From positions 2,603,078 to 2,667,077 of the forward strand of contig NZ_VCBL01000001.1 in assembly GCF_007896435.1 (NCBI RefSeq): 64,000 nt of DNA. The letters run 5' to 3'. Shown piece after piece: positions 18,384-27,674 of the stretch. Each line of letters begins with the position of its first letter. Positions within the stretch are counted from its first letter, which is position 1. Source of the DNA: Rummeliibacillus suwonensis. GTDB lineage: Bacteria > Bacillota > Bacilli > Bacillales_A > Planococcaceae. The notes beneath the pieces were generated by a model. It did not search any database. It was not told where the DNA came from and saw nothing but the letters and a program-made list of their open reading frames with translations. Both the position numbers and the translations under genes were made by a program.

Positions 18384-19088
18384 ATGGTAAATTCTTATAA
18401 GATAGATCCACTTCCTACTAATATTTCTAAAATATTCAAAGAAAATGGTTCCCTACTTAAGATTTCAAAAGGTAGTCATCTATGCTTAGAAGGTGAACCG
18501 GTCAAAGATATTTTTTATGTCGTATCGGGAAAAGTCATTTTGTCTAAAGAAACTGTTAGTGGAAAAGAATTGACACTTCGAATTTGTGGTAGCAATGACT
18601 GTATTGGTGAGGGTATTATTTTTAGTAAAACAGGGTTTTATCCTTTAAGTGCTAAAGTTATGGAATCAGCTACGATCATTACTCTTGATAAAAATCTTTT
18701 TGAAATGTGTTTAAGTCAAGAACCTGCTTTGTTAATCGAGTGTATAAGCTGGCTGCAATTACAAAATTTGAAAGCGCAAACTAAAATGCGTGATTTACTT
18801 TTATATGGTAAAAAAGGTGCTCTATACTCAACCATCATCCGACTAACCAATACTTATGGTATGTTGAAAGAGAATGGCGATATTGTCATCGATTATCCAT
18901 TAACCAATTCAGATCTTGCCAATTTATGTGCTACTAGCCGTGAAGTCATTAATCGAATGTTAAATGAACTAAAAAAATTAGAAGTAATATCTTTCGATAA
19001 AAGTATTATTACCGTCCATAAATTAGATTTTCTAAAACGAGAATGTGAATGTGAAAACTGTCCTTTAAACATTTGCCGTATTGACTAA
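18384..19088 (+). CDS. fnr: Fnr-type oxygen-responsive transcription regulator
   Basis: Crp/Fnr family activator. An N-terminal cyclic-nucleotide-fold sensor domain (VVSGKVILSKETVSGKELTL) leads through a dimer helix to a C-terminal winged HTH (NSDLANLCATSREVINRML). The last residues contain CENCPLNIC, that is C-x2-C-x4-C, the [4Fe-4S] ligand arrangement of B. subtilis Fnr; an extra Cys precedes it (CECENC). The cluster forms under low oxygen and activates anaerobic respiration and fermentation genes. ATG 18384 has GAAGG about 11 nt upstream; ATG 18366 is an alternative. A TATAAT lies at 18348-18353 without a good -35, which suits an activator-dependent promoter. Confidence 0.88.
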   Translation: MVNSYKIDPLPTNISKIFKENGSLLKISKGSHLCLEGEPVKDIFYVVSGKVILSKETVSGKELTLRICGSNDCIGEGIIFSKTGFYPLSAKVMESATIITLDKNLFEMCLSQEPALLIECISWLQLQNLKAQTKMRDLLLYGKKGALYSTIIRLTNTYGMLKENGDIVIDYPLTNSDLANLCATSREVINRMLNELKKLEVISFDKSIITVHKLDFLKRECECENCPLNICRID

Positions 19089-19129
19089 TATTCATCTATT
19101 ATTATAGGGCTTTCTGCAATAATATATCA

Positions 19130-19168
19130 AAAAAGCTTGGTACGTTTTATAGCGACCAAGCTTTTTTC
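19130..19168 (+). terminator. fnr terminator
   Basis: AAAAAGCTTGGT and ACCAAGCTTTTTT stem, about 40 bp past the fnr stop codon. Confidence 0.9.
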
Positions 19169-19170
19169 TT

Positions 19171-19300
19171 ATAAAGTAAAACTTAGGCAATGGGTTTTCT
19201 CAATTCCCACTGTGACTGCGTATTTGCTGAAACAATCAAGCTTTTCATCTCCTGCTTTTCCCTGATTCTTGAAGTGCAGGTCTTGATACTATTCGTGAAA
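19171..19300 (-). repeat. Decayed copy of the TTTAT-end element
   Basis: Plus strand begins ATAAAGTAAAACTTAG with the worn stem CAATGGG/CCCACTG, then AACAATCAAGCTTTTCA and TTGAAGTGCAGGTCTTGAT, the same order of blocks as in intact copies. The left end is lost. Confidence 0.5.
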
Positions 19301-19316
19301 AGCTTGGACTCTTCAT

Positions 19317-19988
19317 CTAATTTTGAAATTGCAGTTCATTGAATTTTTTATGCTTCAACTCGAGTACAATATCACATTCTTTTGCGATTTCTCTTTCATG
19401 AGTAATGACGATAACACATTTCCCTTGATCATGCGCTAATTCTTTAAACAATCGAACAATCTCTAAAGAATTTTTTTCATCTAAATTACCAGTTGGTTCA
19501 TCGGCCACAACAAGTCGAGCTTCACAGCACATCGCCCGTACAATTGCTACACGTTGTTGTTGACCACCTGATAGATGCTGCACATTTTTTTGCGCCAGTT
19601 CCTTTGTTATTCCCACTTTTTCCAACATGGAGAACGCATAATCTTTTCGATTTGCCTGATGACTATGAGTAATTTCCATTGCTGATACAATATTATCTAC
19701 CGCAGACATATATGGCAGCAAATTATAGGATTGAAAGACAATCGATACATATTGATTACGGTAATTCGTCAACCCAATCTTTTTCAATGATTTTCCTTCA
19801 TATAATATCTCGCCAGTTTTAGGAACATCTAGTCCTGCGATCAAGGAAAGAAATGTTGTCTTTCCTGAACCGCTTGAACCTAAAATGCTATATAATTTTC
19901 CCTTTTCGAATGTCAAATTGACATTTTCATAAAGCGCATCAGCTTTATTGTTATACCAATAATTTACGTCTTTTACTTCTAACATCAT
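19317..19988 (-). CDS. ABC transporter ATPase (LolD/Vex-type)
   Basis: 223-residue ATPase of a MacB-type exporter. Walker A GSSGSGKTT, Q-loop VFQSYNLLPY, signature LSGGQQQRVAIVRAM and Walker B LVVADEPTGNLDE are intact; DEPTGNLD is typical of the LolD/MacB/FtsE group. It lies 9 bp after the permease gene and must energise it. Substrate unknown. Confidence 0.9.
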   Translation of the reverse strand: MMLEVKDVNYWYNNKADALYENVNLTFEKGKLYSILGSSGSGKTTFLSLIAGLDVPKTGEILYEGKSLKKIGLTNYRNQYVSIVFQSYNLLPYMSAVDNIVSAMEITHSHQANRKDYAFSMLEKVGITKELAQKNVQHLSGGQQQRVAIVRAMCCEARLVVADEPTGNLDEKNSLEIVRLFKELAHDQGKCVIVITHEREIAKECDIVLELKHKKFNELQFQN

Positions 19989-19997
19989 TTCACCCTC

Positions 19998-21554
19998 TTA
20001 TGAGATTAAGATTTTTTTAGGTTGCATACGCATAACACCAATAGATGCGATAATTACTGCTAAAAAGCTAATGGCTAGTCCAAATCCACCTAATTCCACT
20101 AGTTCTTTCAGTGATAATGTAATATTCAAATCTTCAATTTGTTTTGCGTTTTTTGCACTGGAAGCACCGAAGTTTGAGAAGGATGATCCTCTGCCAAAAT
20201 TCCCTGAACGTCCTTGACCTAGATTTTGCCCACCGGCTTGTCCTGGGCCTCCTTGACCAGGTCCGCCTTGATTATTTGAGGTTGAGGCAGTCGTCGTAGC
20301 TTGTTGCTCTAATAGTTGTTCGCCAACTATATTGCCAACAAATTTGCCACTCACGCCAGCGATGACAAGGGCAACTATTAAGACGGCAAGTAATTCTGCG
20401 AAGAACTGGCCAATAATCTTGAAGCGTTTTTCACCAAGTGATAGTAGTACACCGATCTCATATTTTCGTTCGCGAATCATTAATATAACGATCAGCGCTA
20501 AGATAACTGTACCCGCTGCAGATACAAGAATGACGATTTTTTTGGCGAAGCTTTCTACATTTTCTAGCGGTTGAATCATTTGTTGATATACTTGATCATT
20601 CGTTCGTAAACTATACGTATCTGTATCAAGACCCGCTTTTTTCGCATCTTTCTCAAATGTATCCATTTTTTCTGGATCAGATAATGTATAAATCACTGAA
20701 TCTGCACTATCTTTATAGTCATCGCCTTTTACTTTATTGGCAAATGTGTAAGATGTGTAAATGGCATTGTATGGATTTAAAGCGGTCATTCTCATACTTC
20801 TTGCATCCGCTGTTTCAGAAGTCTTGTAAATACCTACGACTTTCAATTTATAAACAATGTCTTCATCCTCAGAGTCCGTCACTTTGATCGTATCGCCCAC
20901 TGAGATATCATTTGCTTTTGCTAAATTGGTCTCAATAACCGCATGATTGCTGTCGACATCATCTTCTGTAATCCCAACACCTTCCGTTATTTTGGCTGTT
21001 CCACTTGTAAAATCACTTGCTGTTGCTGTATCATTTGTTCCTTCAATGGTAATATCCCCTGACGACATTCTCATCATTTGCATACCACTATTAGGGCCGC
21101 CTTGCTGATTATTTCCTCCATTACTAGAATTGCTAGAAGAAGATTCATCTTCTTCCTCATCTTCAGAAGAAATAGCATCAAAGGATTTGGCATTCACAGA
21201 GGTAGATGAGGAAATGCTATAAGACGCTACATTATCCAACTTTGCTAATGTATTGACGGTATCCAGATCAACAGGAGTGATGGAAAAACTTCCTGGATCA
21301 GGTCGATCACTTTTATCAGAAGAATCATCACTATCTGACGAACTTGATTTCTTCATCGCATTCTCCATATTTGTAGACAGCGTAACCGTTGCCCCCATGC
21401 TTTTCTTGGCATTTTCTGTTGCTTTTAATGAAGCACTTTGTATCGTTAATCCTGCTAAAATGAATATTAAAATGGCTGAGAATACAAAAGTAAGCAAAAG
21501 GGTTCTTCCTTTTTTCGCTTTTGTACTATAAAAAGCGCGTTTTATAAAATTCAT
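19998..21554 (-). CDS. FtsX-family ABC permease, Vex-like
   Basis: 518 residues, four TM segments: one near residues 17-38 and three in the C-terminal FtsX domain (about 340-358, 385-405, 490-510). A large extracellular MacB-type domain lies between TM1 and TM2. The motif ENAKKSMGATVTL after TM1 resembles pneumococcal Vex1/Vex3 permeases. Low-complexity stretches stand out: Ser/Asp/Glu-rich segments near 50-75 and 130-145, Asn/Gly/Gln near 145-155, and a Gly/Gln/Ser-rich loop (GQGGPGQAGGQNLGQG) before TM4. It forms an exporter with the ATPase downstream; substrate unknown. Confidence 0.82.
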   Translation of the reverse strand: MNFIKRAFYSTKAKKGRTLLLTFVFSAILIFILAGLTIQSASLKATENAKKSMGATVTLSTNMENAMKKSSSSDSDDSSDKSDRPDPGSFSITPVDLDTVNTLAKLDNVASYSISSSTSVNAKSFDAISSEDEEEDESSSSNSSNGGNNQQGGPNSGMQMMRMSSGDITIEGTNDTATASDFTSGTAKITEGVGITEDDVDSNHAVIETNLAKANDISVGDTIKVTDSEDEDIVYKLKVVGIYKTSETADARSMRMTALNPYNAIYTSYTFANKVKGDDYKDSADSVIYTLSDPEKMDTFEKDAKKAGLDTDTYSLRTNDQVYQQMIQPLENVESFAKKIVILVSAAGTVILALIVILMIRERKYEIGVLLSLGEKRFKIIGQFFAELLAVLIVALVIAGVSGKFVGNIVGEQLLEQQATTTASTSNNQGGPGQGGPGQAGGQNLGQGRSGNFGRGSSFSNFGASSAKNAKQIEDLNITLSLKELVELGGFGLAISFLAVIIASIGVMRMQPKKILIS

Positions 21555-21676
21555 TTGAAATCCTCCTATTCAATTAAAAGATGTAATATTCTTTTCTCGA
21601 TCAGTCCAACGTTTCTTCCAATCCGAGCTCGTGATGAATGAAAGATGAATGACTGTATCTCCTTTACAATCAAAGT

Positions 21677-21707
21677 ATATAAATCGAATGTATCAGGAAT
21701 ATGTCAA
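21677..21707 (-). promoter_or_regulatory. Possible promoter of the Vex-like ABC operon
   Basis: Minus strand TTGACA at 21707-21702, followed after 18-19 bp by TTTATAT. The long spacer is unusual for sigma-A and would suit an activator that twists DNA. About 120 bp upstream of the permease start. Confidence 0.35.
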
Positions 21708-21717
21708 GGCAAAAAAA

Positions 21718-21744
21718 TACGCTATATTTTTTTAATATAGCGTA
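21718..21744. terminator. Short hairpin with AT-rich loop
   Basis: TACGCTATA and TATAGCGTA pair around a T-rich loop. It has no T-tract after the stem on either strand, so its role is unclear. Confidence 0.3.
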
Positions 21745-22180
21745 GAACGTTGATATCATAAGGATTAAAACTACATAAGAACAAATTTATTTGTATCTTT
21801 CAAAGCAATTCATCTGACCAACCAATATCATTTTTAATAGGAACGTCAGAAAAGCACCTATTAATTTCTATATATTTATCAATTCCTCACTTTATAATAA
21901 TCCCTTTCCCTTTATAAACAGTTCACCAAATATACATATCCTTATCTCTAAACCAATTCTACATTTTATAAGAAGTATTGAAACATGCTTAATATCTATT
22001 AAATTTAATACTTATATACTATTTTTCGAATATTCAGCTCCCTGAAACCTGTTCAAAATAATCGTATAGTCCATATATTTTGGAAAATTAAGTAGAAATG
22101 AATCTACAGCTATGATAAAATACTCACATGCAAAAGTATGAATATAGTACCTTTTAAGGAGAGGAAGTCGATAGCACAAG

Positions 22181-23305
22181 ATGTCAGTAATCATTATTGG
22201 AGAAGTAAAAGAGAATATTCTGCTTTTACGTCGCCAGTTAAATAAGATAGGAATTATAGATATCCATCATGTCCCCACTGTTGAAAGAATGGGTGGACAT
22301 TTGCCGTATTATTCAAAAAAAACAATTAATTTGATTATTTTGGACTCCATGTTCATAAATAAAAGCCTAAAAGAATTCTATAAAAAAATAGAACTTTTAA
22401 ATGAGTGGATGGATGTTCCCATAATACTTTTTATTTCCTCTGATCAAGAAAATATGATTGAACAAGCTTTTGATGCTGGCATATTTGATTTCATTTCAAC
22501 CCCATTAGATTTTATAAATTTTAAAGCAAGAATTCATGCGGCCTTAAAATATCAAAAAGAATTAAGTTTGAGGAAGCTAAAGGAAGAACGTCAACAAATT
22601 GATTTATCTATTGCCAAAAAGGTCCAAAAGCATGCATTGACCCCTTCTCTGCATATGGAAAATATTCAGTTTGATGGATTCTACGCTAGATCTAACATAT
22701 TAGGAGGAGATATGTATAGTTGGTTTAAAATCAATGACAATTTAAGCGCTGTCATTTTATATGATGTTATGGGGCATGGAGTGGCTTCGGCTCTTGTTAC
22801 AATGTCCATTAGATCATTGTTAAAAGGATTGATCACAAGACTGGTTGACCCAGGTTTAGTAATGAACGAGCTCAATCGTCATGTGTATGAATTATTTGCC
22901 GATGAGGAGCATATAAACAGCTTTTTAGTAACAGCTATCTATGTATTAATCGACACTAAAAATGGCACTATCGAATATGCAAACGCTGCGCATCCACCAG
23001 GTTTTTTGTTTGATGAATTTGAGAAAACAACTATACTTCCAGCTAATACGCCCATTTTAGGATTATTTCCTACTATCGAAGTACACAAGAAAAAGATGCC
23101 TATAGATGGGTGGAATCGATTAATTCTTTACACAGATGGATTATTTACACTAGGGGAAAATCAATCTATTGATGCGAAGCAATTCCAACCATATCTTGAA
23201 CAGGAAAACATGCATGCCTTGAGGAGCTTTGCACACGATCATGATTTATTTGAAGAGGATCATAGTGACGATATAACAATGGTATCAATGACAATTAAAT
23301 TATAA
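22181..23305 (+). CDS. Receiver-PP2C (RsbU-like) phosphatase of a partner-switching module
   Basis: 374 residues: an N-terminal response-regulator-like receiver (about 1-120), a coiled linker (125-150) and a C-terminal SpoIIE/RsbU PP2C phosphatase domain. Phosphatase metal ligands are visible: GGD (D177), YDVMGHG (D195) and SDDITMV near the end. In the receiver the phospho-acceptor Asp55 is present (LIILDSMF), but the N-terminal acidic pair and the conserved Lys are missing (ISTPLDF has Thr where KP is usual). Phosphorylation may therefore be weak or replaced by another signal. Expected substrate: the phosphorylated STAS protein encoded three genes downstream. First gene of the operon; the ribosome-binding site AAGGAGAGG is unusually far (16 nt). 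Confidence 0.87.
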   Translation: MSVIIIGEVKENILLLRRQLNKIGIIDIHHVPTVERMGGHLPYYSKKTINLIILDSMFINKSLKEFYKKIELLNEWMDVPIILFISSDQENMIEQAFDAGIFDFISTPLDFINFKARIHAALKYQKELSLRKLKEERQQIDLSIAKKVQKHALTPSLHMENIQFDGFYARSNILGGDMYSWFKINDNLSAVILYDVMGHGVASALVTMSIRSLLKGLITRLVDPGLVMNELNRHVYELFADEEHINSFLVTAIYVLIDTKNGTIEYANAAHPPGFLFDEFEKTTILPANTPILGLFPTIEVHKKKMPIDGWNRLILYTDGLFTLGENQSIDAKQFQPYLEQENMHALRSFAHDHDLFEEDHSDDITMVSMTIKL

Positions 23306-23317
23306 GGTAGATGATAG

Positions 23318-23743
23318 ATGATGGAATTTACTCTTAATCTTTTACCCAATCAGAAAGGTATACTGTTTGCTGATCAAATAATGAGTGCCTTTATGAGGCT
23401 ATATAATCTCCCCTATAATAGGGAATTATGTTTTGTTCTCCATGAACTAATTATTAACGCAGTAGAGGCAATGAAACTAGCTGAAAAAAGTAAAACGGAA
23501 AAAATTCAAATTCATGTGGAAAAAGAAATGGAAGAAATTCAAATGACAGTGATCGATACTGCTGGAGGAATACCGCAAGAAAGTTGGAAAGCTATTCTTC
23601 TCTACAATAATATAGAAAGTACTTTTTCAGAACGTGGCAGAGGTTTATTTTTTGTAAAAAACATGGTGGATCAAATCTGGTTTGATAATCTGTCAGAAAC
23701 AAGGTTTTTAGTAGGCGTTTCAAAAAAACTAGGTTGTAGTTAG
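23318..23743 (+). CDS. RsbW/SpoIIAB-like switch kinase
   Basis: 141-residue GHKL ATPase without a histidine-phosphotransfer domain. The N-box is [11 protein letters not shown], the G1 box DTAGGIP and the G2 box [14 protein letters not shown]. Such proteins phosphorylate a STAS antagonist on Ser/Thr and bind either it or another target. No sigma factor gene is adjacent, so the target is open. It lies 12 bp after the phosphatase gene. Confidence 0.82.
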   Translation: MMEFTLNLLPNQKGILFADQIMSAFMRLYNLPYNRELCFVLHELIINAVEAMKLAEKSKTEKIQIHVEKEMEEIQMTVIDTAGGIPQESWKAILLYNNIESTFSERGRGLFFVKNMVDQIWFDNLSETRFLVGVSKKLGCS

Positions 23744-23775
23744 TCAATAAATCAGTGAAATTTGGAGGAAATGTG

Positions 23776-25470
23776 ATGAAATGGACTATAGGCAAGAAAA
23801 TAGGAGCACTTATATTTTGTTGTATTTTACTTTTAACAGGGATTCTTTCGGTTGTAAATTTCTACTTAGTAAAAAATAATTTACTAAAAAGTGCGGAATC
23901 CAAGCTTGTTTCAGATTCACAATTAAGTTATCAATACTTAGACAAAGTAATTCCTGGCGAATGGGATATAAAAGATGGACATTTATATAAAGGCAATGTA
24001 AATATGGTGGGAAATACAGAAGTTGTAGATAAACTTGGAAAGTTAACAGGTGGCGATAAGGTAACCATCTTCCAAAATGACACAAGAATTAGCACAAATG
24101 TATTAAAAGATGGAAAAAGAGCTGTTAATACAACAGTAGCTGATAATGTAGGCGATGTTGTATTAAAACAAAAGAAAAGATATACAGGACGCGCTGATGT
24201 AGTAGGTAGCTGGTACCAAACTACCTACGAACCTATTTTAAATCAAAAAGGTGATGTCATAGGTATCTGGTTTATGGGTGTATCAGAAAAGCCTTATATA
24301 AAAATTGCAGAAAAATCTGCTATAGAGAATATAAGTATTTCATTAGGAATTGCCATTCTAATCATTGTTTTCACTACTTTGTTCCTACATCGTCAAATCG
24401 CCGCACCCATCAAAAAATTAAGTATGAATGCGAATGAATTAGCAGATTTAAATTTAAAGACCAAACTTTTGAATCCTAAAGGAAAAGATGAAATTGCTGA
24501 ATTGGGCAACGCTTTTCAAAAGATGAGGGGACATTTATTAGAAGTCACGAAGAACATAGCGAATAGTGCCAATTCAGTTGCTGAATCTTCTAAAATATTA
24601 GCAGAATCAGGTCACTTGACCAGTGAATCTGCCAATCAAATCGCTGTGACCATCAATAATGTGGCAGTAGGCACTACGACCGAAGCAGATCAAGTAGGAA
24701 ATATCGTAAGAATGATGGAACACACCGTGCAAGAGGTTAAAGATAATTTGCAAATGGTAGAGAACTCGCTAACCAATGCAGTTGACTCGACAGCTATAGC
24801 ACGCGAGGGAGAAGAAGCCATTAATGAGGCGATTAAACATTTAGGTACACTTACCCAAACTGTTTCTTATGCCACAGACTCCATACAAAAGTTAGGAAAA
24901 CGATCTGAAGAAATCGGGGGCATTATTACCGTTATTACAGAGATTTCTACTCAAACGAATTTATTAGCGCTAAATGCTGCCATCGAAGCAGCTAGAGCTG
25001 GTGAGCAAGGAAAGGGATTCGCTGTTGTTGCAGAAGAAGTTCGAAAACTAGCTGAGCAATCTAGCCTATCTGCTGGACAAATAACGGATTTGATCGAGGA
25101 TATACAAGCGGAAACATCTGTCACCGTTCGTACAATGGAAAGTAATTTAGTTGCCGTAAAGGAACAAGTAAACATTATTAATAAGGGTGGAGAGGCATTA
25201 AAGGAAATCGTCAAAAAAGTAGAAAAAACAGAAATGGGTATTCGACAAATGAAAAATTCATTTGTTCAAGTAAATACGAATTCATTTCATGTCCAACAAT
25301 CGATTCAAGACATTTCCAATATTATAGAAGATTCAGCTGCCGCTTCAGAAGAAGTAGCCGCAACTGCTGAAGAACAATCAGCGACGATTGAAGAAATTAC
25401 CTCAAGTTCTGATGAATTAGCCATTATTTCAAACAAGTTGCGCAATGAAGTAAACAAATTTCAATTTTAA
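23776..25470 (+). CDS. Methyl-accepting chemotaxis protein with single Cache domain
   Basis: 564 residues: TM1 about 8-30, extracellular single-Cache-like domain about 35-180 ([40 protein letters not shown]), TM2 about 185-208 ([17 protein letters not shown]), HAMP ([17 protein letters not shown]), then a long MCP signalling helix. The hairpin tip is intact: [19 protein letters not shown], and [11 protein letters not shown] follows. ATG 23776 has GGAGGAAATGT upstream. It is embedded between the switch kinase and the STAS gene, which is unusual for an MCP. Confidence 0.93.
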   Translation: MKWTIGKKIGALIFCCILLLTGILSVVNFYLVKNNLLKSAESKLVSDSQLSYQYLDKVIPGEWDIKDGHLYKGNVNMVGNTEVVDKLGKLTGGDKVTIFQNDTRISTNVLKDGKRAVNTTVADNVGDVVLKQKKRYTGRADVVGSWYQTTYEPILNQKGDVIGIWFMGVSEKPYIKIAEKSAIENISISLGIAILIIVFTTLFLHRQIAAPIKKLSMNANELADLNLKTKLLNPKGKDEIAELGNAFQKMRGHLLEVTKNIANSANSVAESSKILAESGHLTSESANQIAVTINNVAVGTTTEADQVGNIVRMMEHTVQEVKDNLQMVENSLTNAVDSTAIAREGEEAINEAIKHLGTLTQTVSYATDSIQKLGKRSEEIGGIITVITEISTQTNLLALNAAIEAARAGEQGKGFAVVAEEVRKLAEQSSLSAGQITDLIEDIQAETSVTVRTMESNLVAVKEQVNIINKGGEALKEIVKKVEKTEMGIRQMKNSFVQVNTNSFHVQQSIQDISNIIEDSAAASEEVAATAEEQSATIEEITSSSDELAIISNKLRNEVNKFQF

Positions 25471-25520
25471 AACTGTATAATGACCAATTATACTAGAAAA
25501 AAATTTAGGTGGGGAATAGC

Positions 25521-25910
25521 ATGGAAAGCAAACAAGCAACGATAAAAATTGAAAAAAGGTCGGACTATATTTCTACTAGAATAGCAGGCGACTTAGAATA
25601 TGGGATCATTGAGGATGTAAAAAAAGTACTTCAAAGTCAAAAGCCTGAAACAGAGTATGGTTATATTTTAGATATGCAGAGTGTCACAAATATTGATAGT
25701 ACAGGGTTTGGGATGATTGTGAATTTTGCCAAAAAGGTACTAAGTAAAGAGAAAAGGATTGTTATTATTGTGGCAGATGAGTTTATAAGGAATCTATTCT
25801 CTATTTCTCAATGCGATAAAGTTTTTCCAATCGCGAGGAATGAATCAGAGGCGCTTCATTTGCTAAAGGAAAATAATTGGACTGGAGAGCTATCCATCAA
25901 TGACTATTGA
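25521..25910 (+). CDS. STAS-domain antagonist (RsbV/SpoIIAA-like)
   Basis: 129 residues; the STAS fold is shown by YILDMQSVTNIDSTGFGMIV, with the phosphorylatable Ser60 in DSTG. It should be phosphorylated by the switch kinase and dephosphorylated by the PP2C protein of the same operon. ATG 25521 has AGGTGGGG about 5 nt upstream; a GTG four codons earlier is less likely. Last gene of the operon. Confidence 0.87.
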   Translation: MESKQATIKIEKRSDYISTRIAGDLEYGIIEDVKKVLQSQKPETEYGYILDMQSVTNIDSTGFGMIVNFAKKVLSKEKRIVIIVADEFIRNLFSISQCDKVFPIARNESEALHLLKENNWTGELSINDY

Positions 25911-25939
25911 TACTTACCAACTATAAGCTTGTCCTATGT

Positions 25940-26084
25940 ATAAAGCGAAACTTTACGCATGGGGGATTTTCTTCATCCTCCATTTTGCATGAGTTGAATC
26001 AACTGGGCTTTTACAAGTAGTAGCCCCTCACTTCTTATTAGATTAGAGTCTTGAAGTGGGGGTCTTGCTGCCTTTTTATGCGGA
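25940..26084 (-). repeat. Short copy of the TTTAT-end element
   Basis: Plus strand ATAAAGCGAAACTTTACGC, hairpin ATGGGGGA/TCCTCCAT, AATCAACTGGGCTTTTACA, TTGAAGTGGGGGTCTTGCTG and left end ATGCGGAATAAA. About 145 bp, without the central hairpins, like the tandem copies at 1.3 kb. Confidence 0.65.
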
Positions 26085-26162
26085 ATAAAAACCACTTTCA
26101 TTTAAATTTTATAAAATAGGAGTTTGATCAAATCAGAAATAATCCTTCATCGTGTTCACATA

Positions 26163-26376
26163 ATAAAGTGAAACTCCATCAGTGGGGGTTTTCTTCATCC
26201 TCCACTGAACTAGAGGAACTCAGGTTAAAAACGCCATGTCCTGTGACAACACCTGAGTGACCAACATCGTGTTGCCCTGAACCACTCGAACTTTTACAGG
26301 CAGTTGATCACCCCCATCTATCTTTCTCGTTTCTCTCTAAATTTTGAGATGGTGTCTTACTGCCCGTTAAAGCGGG
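26163..26376 (-). mobile_element. Full-length TTTAT-end element
   Basis: Plus strand starts ATAAAGTGAAACTCCATC and ends TGCCCGTTAAAGCGGG, followed by ATAAA. Stems: CAGTGGGGG/CTCCACTG, ACTCAGGT/ACCTGAGT, GGCAGT/ACTGCC, CCCCCATCT with GAGATGG. 214 bp, no coding capacity; 79 bp from the short copy. Confidence 0.75.
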
Positions 26377-26445
26377 ATAAAATAACTCCTACAGATGTGT
26401 TGAAATTTTTGAATCGGCGCAACTGTCAATCCAAAAAACTATAAA

Positions 26446-26478
26446 AAATCAGCGGAGAAAGATCTTCTCCACTGATAA
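26446..26478 (-). terminator. Terminator of yitW
   Basis: Minus strand ATCAGTGGAGAA, GATCT, TTCTCCGCTGAT, then TTTTTTATAG. It begins about 20 bp past the stop codon. Confidence 0.9.
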
Positions 26479-26495
26479 CTGATAGAAATTTTATA

Positions 26496-26804
26496 TTATC
26501 GAATCCCTAATGCCATTTTAGCATAGCGAGACATCATATCTTTTGACCAAGGTGGGTTCCATACTACATTGACATCAACATCTTTTACTTCTGGAATGTC
26601 AGATAGTACTGTACGTATTTGGTCCACAATCACTGGACCTAATGGACACCCCATAGAAGTCAGTGTCATTGTCACCATGCATATGCCCTCATCATTTAAA
26701 TCTACATCATATACTAAACCGAGGTTAACGATATCGATACCTATTTCAGGGTCAATAACATTTTCCATAGCACCAAGAATATTTTCTTTTAAATCTTTAT
26801 CCAT
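26496..26804 (-). CDS. yitW: MIP18/DUF59 family protein (YitW-like)
   Basis: 102-residue DUF59 protein, the PaaD/SufT-type fold linked to iron-sulfur cluster assembly. Conserved MENVIDPEIGIDIVNLGLVYD at the N-terminus and TSMGCPLGPVI with the family Cys in the middle; VWNPPWSKDMMS at the end. 52 bp after yitV, the same order as B. subtilis yitV-yitW. Confidence 0.92.
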   Translation of the reverse strand: MDKDLKENILGAMENVIDPEIGIDIVNLGLVYDVDLNDEGICMVTMTLTSMGCPLGPVIVDQIRTVLSDIPEVKDVDVNVVWNPPWSKDMMSRYAKMALGIR

Positions 26805-26856
26805 GATGTTTCCCCTTTCCGCATGTTGTTTACTTCATCATAACATGCCTATTATC

Positions 26857-27633
26857 TTATGCCAAATGGTCTGCAAGCCACTTAGTTCCTGCAAGCATAC
26901 CTTTCCGAGATACTTTATGACCAGCCTTTTTATCAACGATGAAGGTTAGATCCTCAGGGTGTTCCGCATAATCTTGTTGAATGCTTTCATAAAATGCATA
27001 AGTAGGCTCGAACGGAACCGTATGATCTTTTTTTCCATGCCAGAATAATACAGGACGTCCTGCCATTGACTCTGGATGTTTACTCATATCAAAGTAACTG
27101 ATCGTTTTATACATTTTATCTAGTTCTTCTTGACTTAATGGAATCTTGAACCCTTTTTCTTCAAATCCGGCAATCTGCGCTTTTGCCAATTCTACATAGG
27201 CTGGTGCACCCATCATGACAGATGCTGTCTTAATCCATGGATACACTTTTAAACATCCCATTGTGACAATGGCCCCCATAGAAGTTCCAGAAAGTCCAAT
27301 TTGATCGGTTTCTAATAGTCCTCTTTCTTTTAATTGCTTATATAAATAGTCCACTTCTTCAATAGAGGTCAGCACGACTTCCCAAAATCGCAAACTTAGC
27401 TGAACTTGATCCAAATCCTCTTCACGTTCACCGTGCAATAAAGCATCCGGCAATAACACTCGAATGCCACGATTGACTAGTTGATATGCATAATGTAGGT
27501 TATGCTCTTTTGCACTTTCAAATCCATGTAAAAAAATAACTACAGGTGACTTTGCCGTAACCGTTTCCTCATCATATATATGCAATAAAGGGATGTCCCC
27601 CCAAATTTCATGATCTACCTTCATCCTACTCAC
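26857..27633 (-). CDS. yitV: Alpha/beta-hydrolase (YitV-like esterase)
   Basis: 258-residue serine hydrolase. The oxyanion-loop motif FLHGFESAKEHN, the nucleophile elbow GTSMGA (Ser of G-x-S-x-G), the acid-bearing WHGKKDHTVPFEP and the late His (AGHKVSRKG) are all present. Substrate unknown. It transcribes away from yitU. Its promoter region is one of two related flanks around a foreign-looking insert. Confidence 0.88.
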   Translation of the reverse strand: MSRMKVDHEIWGDIPLLHIYDEETVTAKSPVVIFLHGFESAKEHNLHYAYQLVNRGIRVLLPDALLHGEREEDLDQVQLSLRFWEVVLTSIEEVDYLYKQLKERGLLETDQIGLSGTSMGAIVTMGCLKVYPWIKTASVMMGAPAYVELAKAQIAGFEEKGFKIPLSQEELDKMYKTISYFDMSKHPESMAGRPVLFWHGKKDHTVPFEPTYAFYESIQQDYAEHPEDLTFIVDKKAGHKVSRKGMLAGTKWLADHLA

Positions 27634-27674
27634 TCCCTCGTCTCTATACTGTCATGTTATCAAAAAAAAGGAAT

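Larger units (their letters stand above)
21555..22180. other. Intergenic region between the Vex-like permease and the switch operon
   Basis: Non-coding and AT-rich. It holds a possible permease promoter near 21680-21707 and a short hairpin at 21718-21744. I see no clear sigma-A or sigma-D promoter for the plus-strand operon. Confidence 0.4.
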
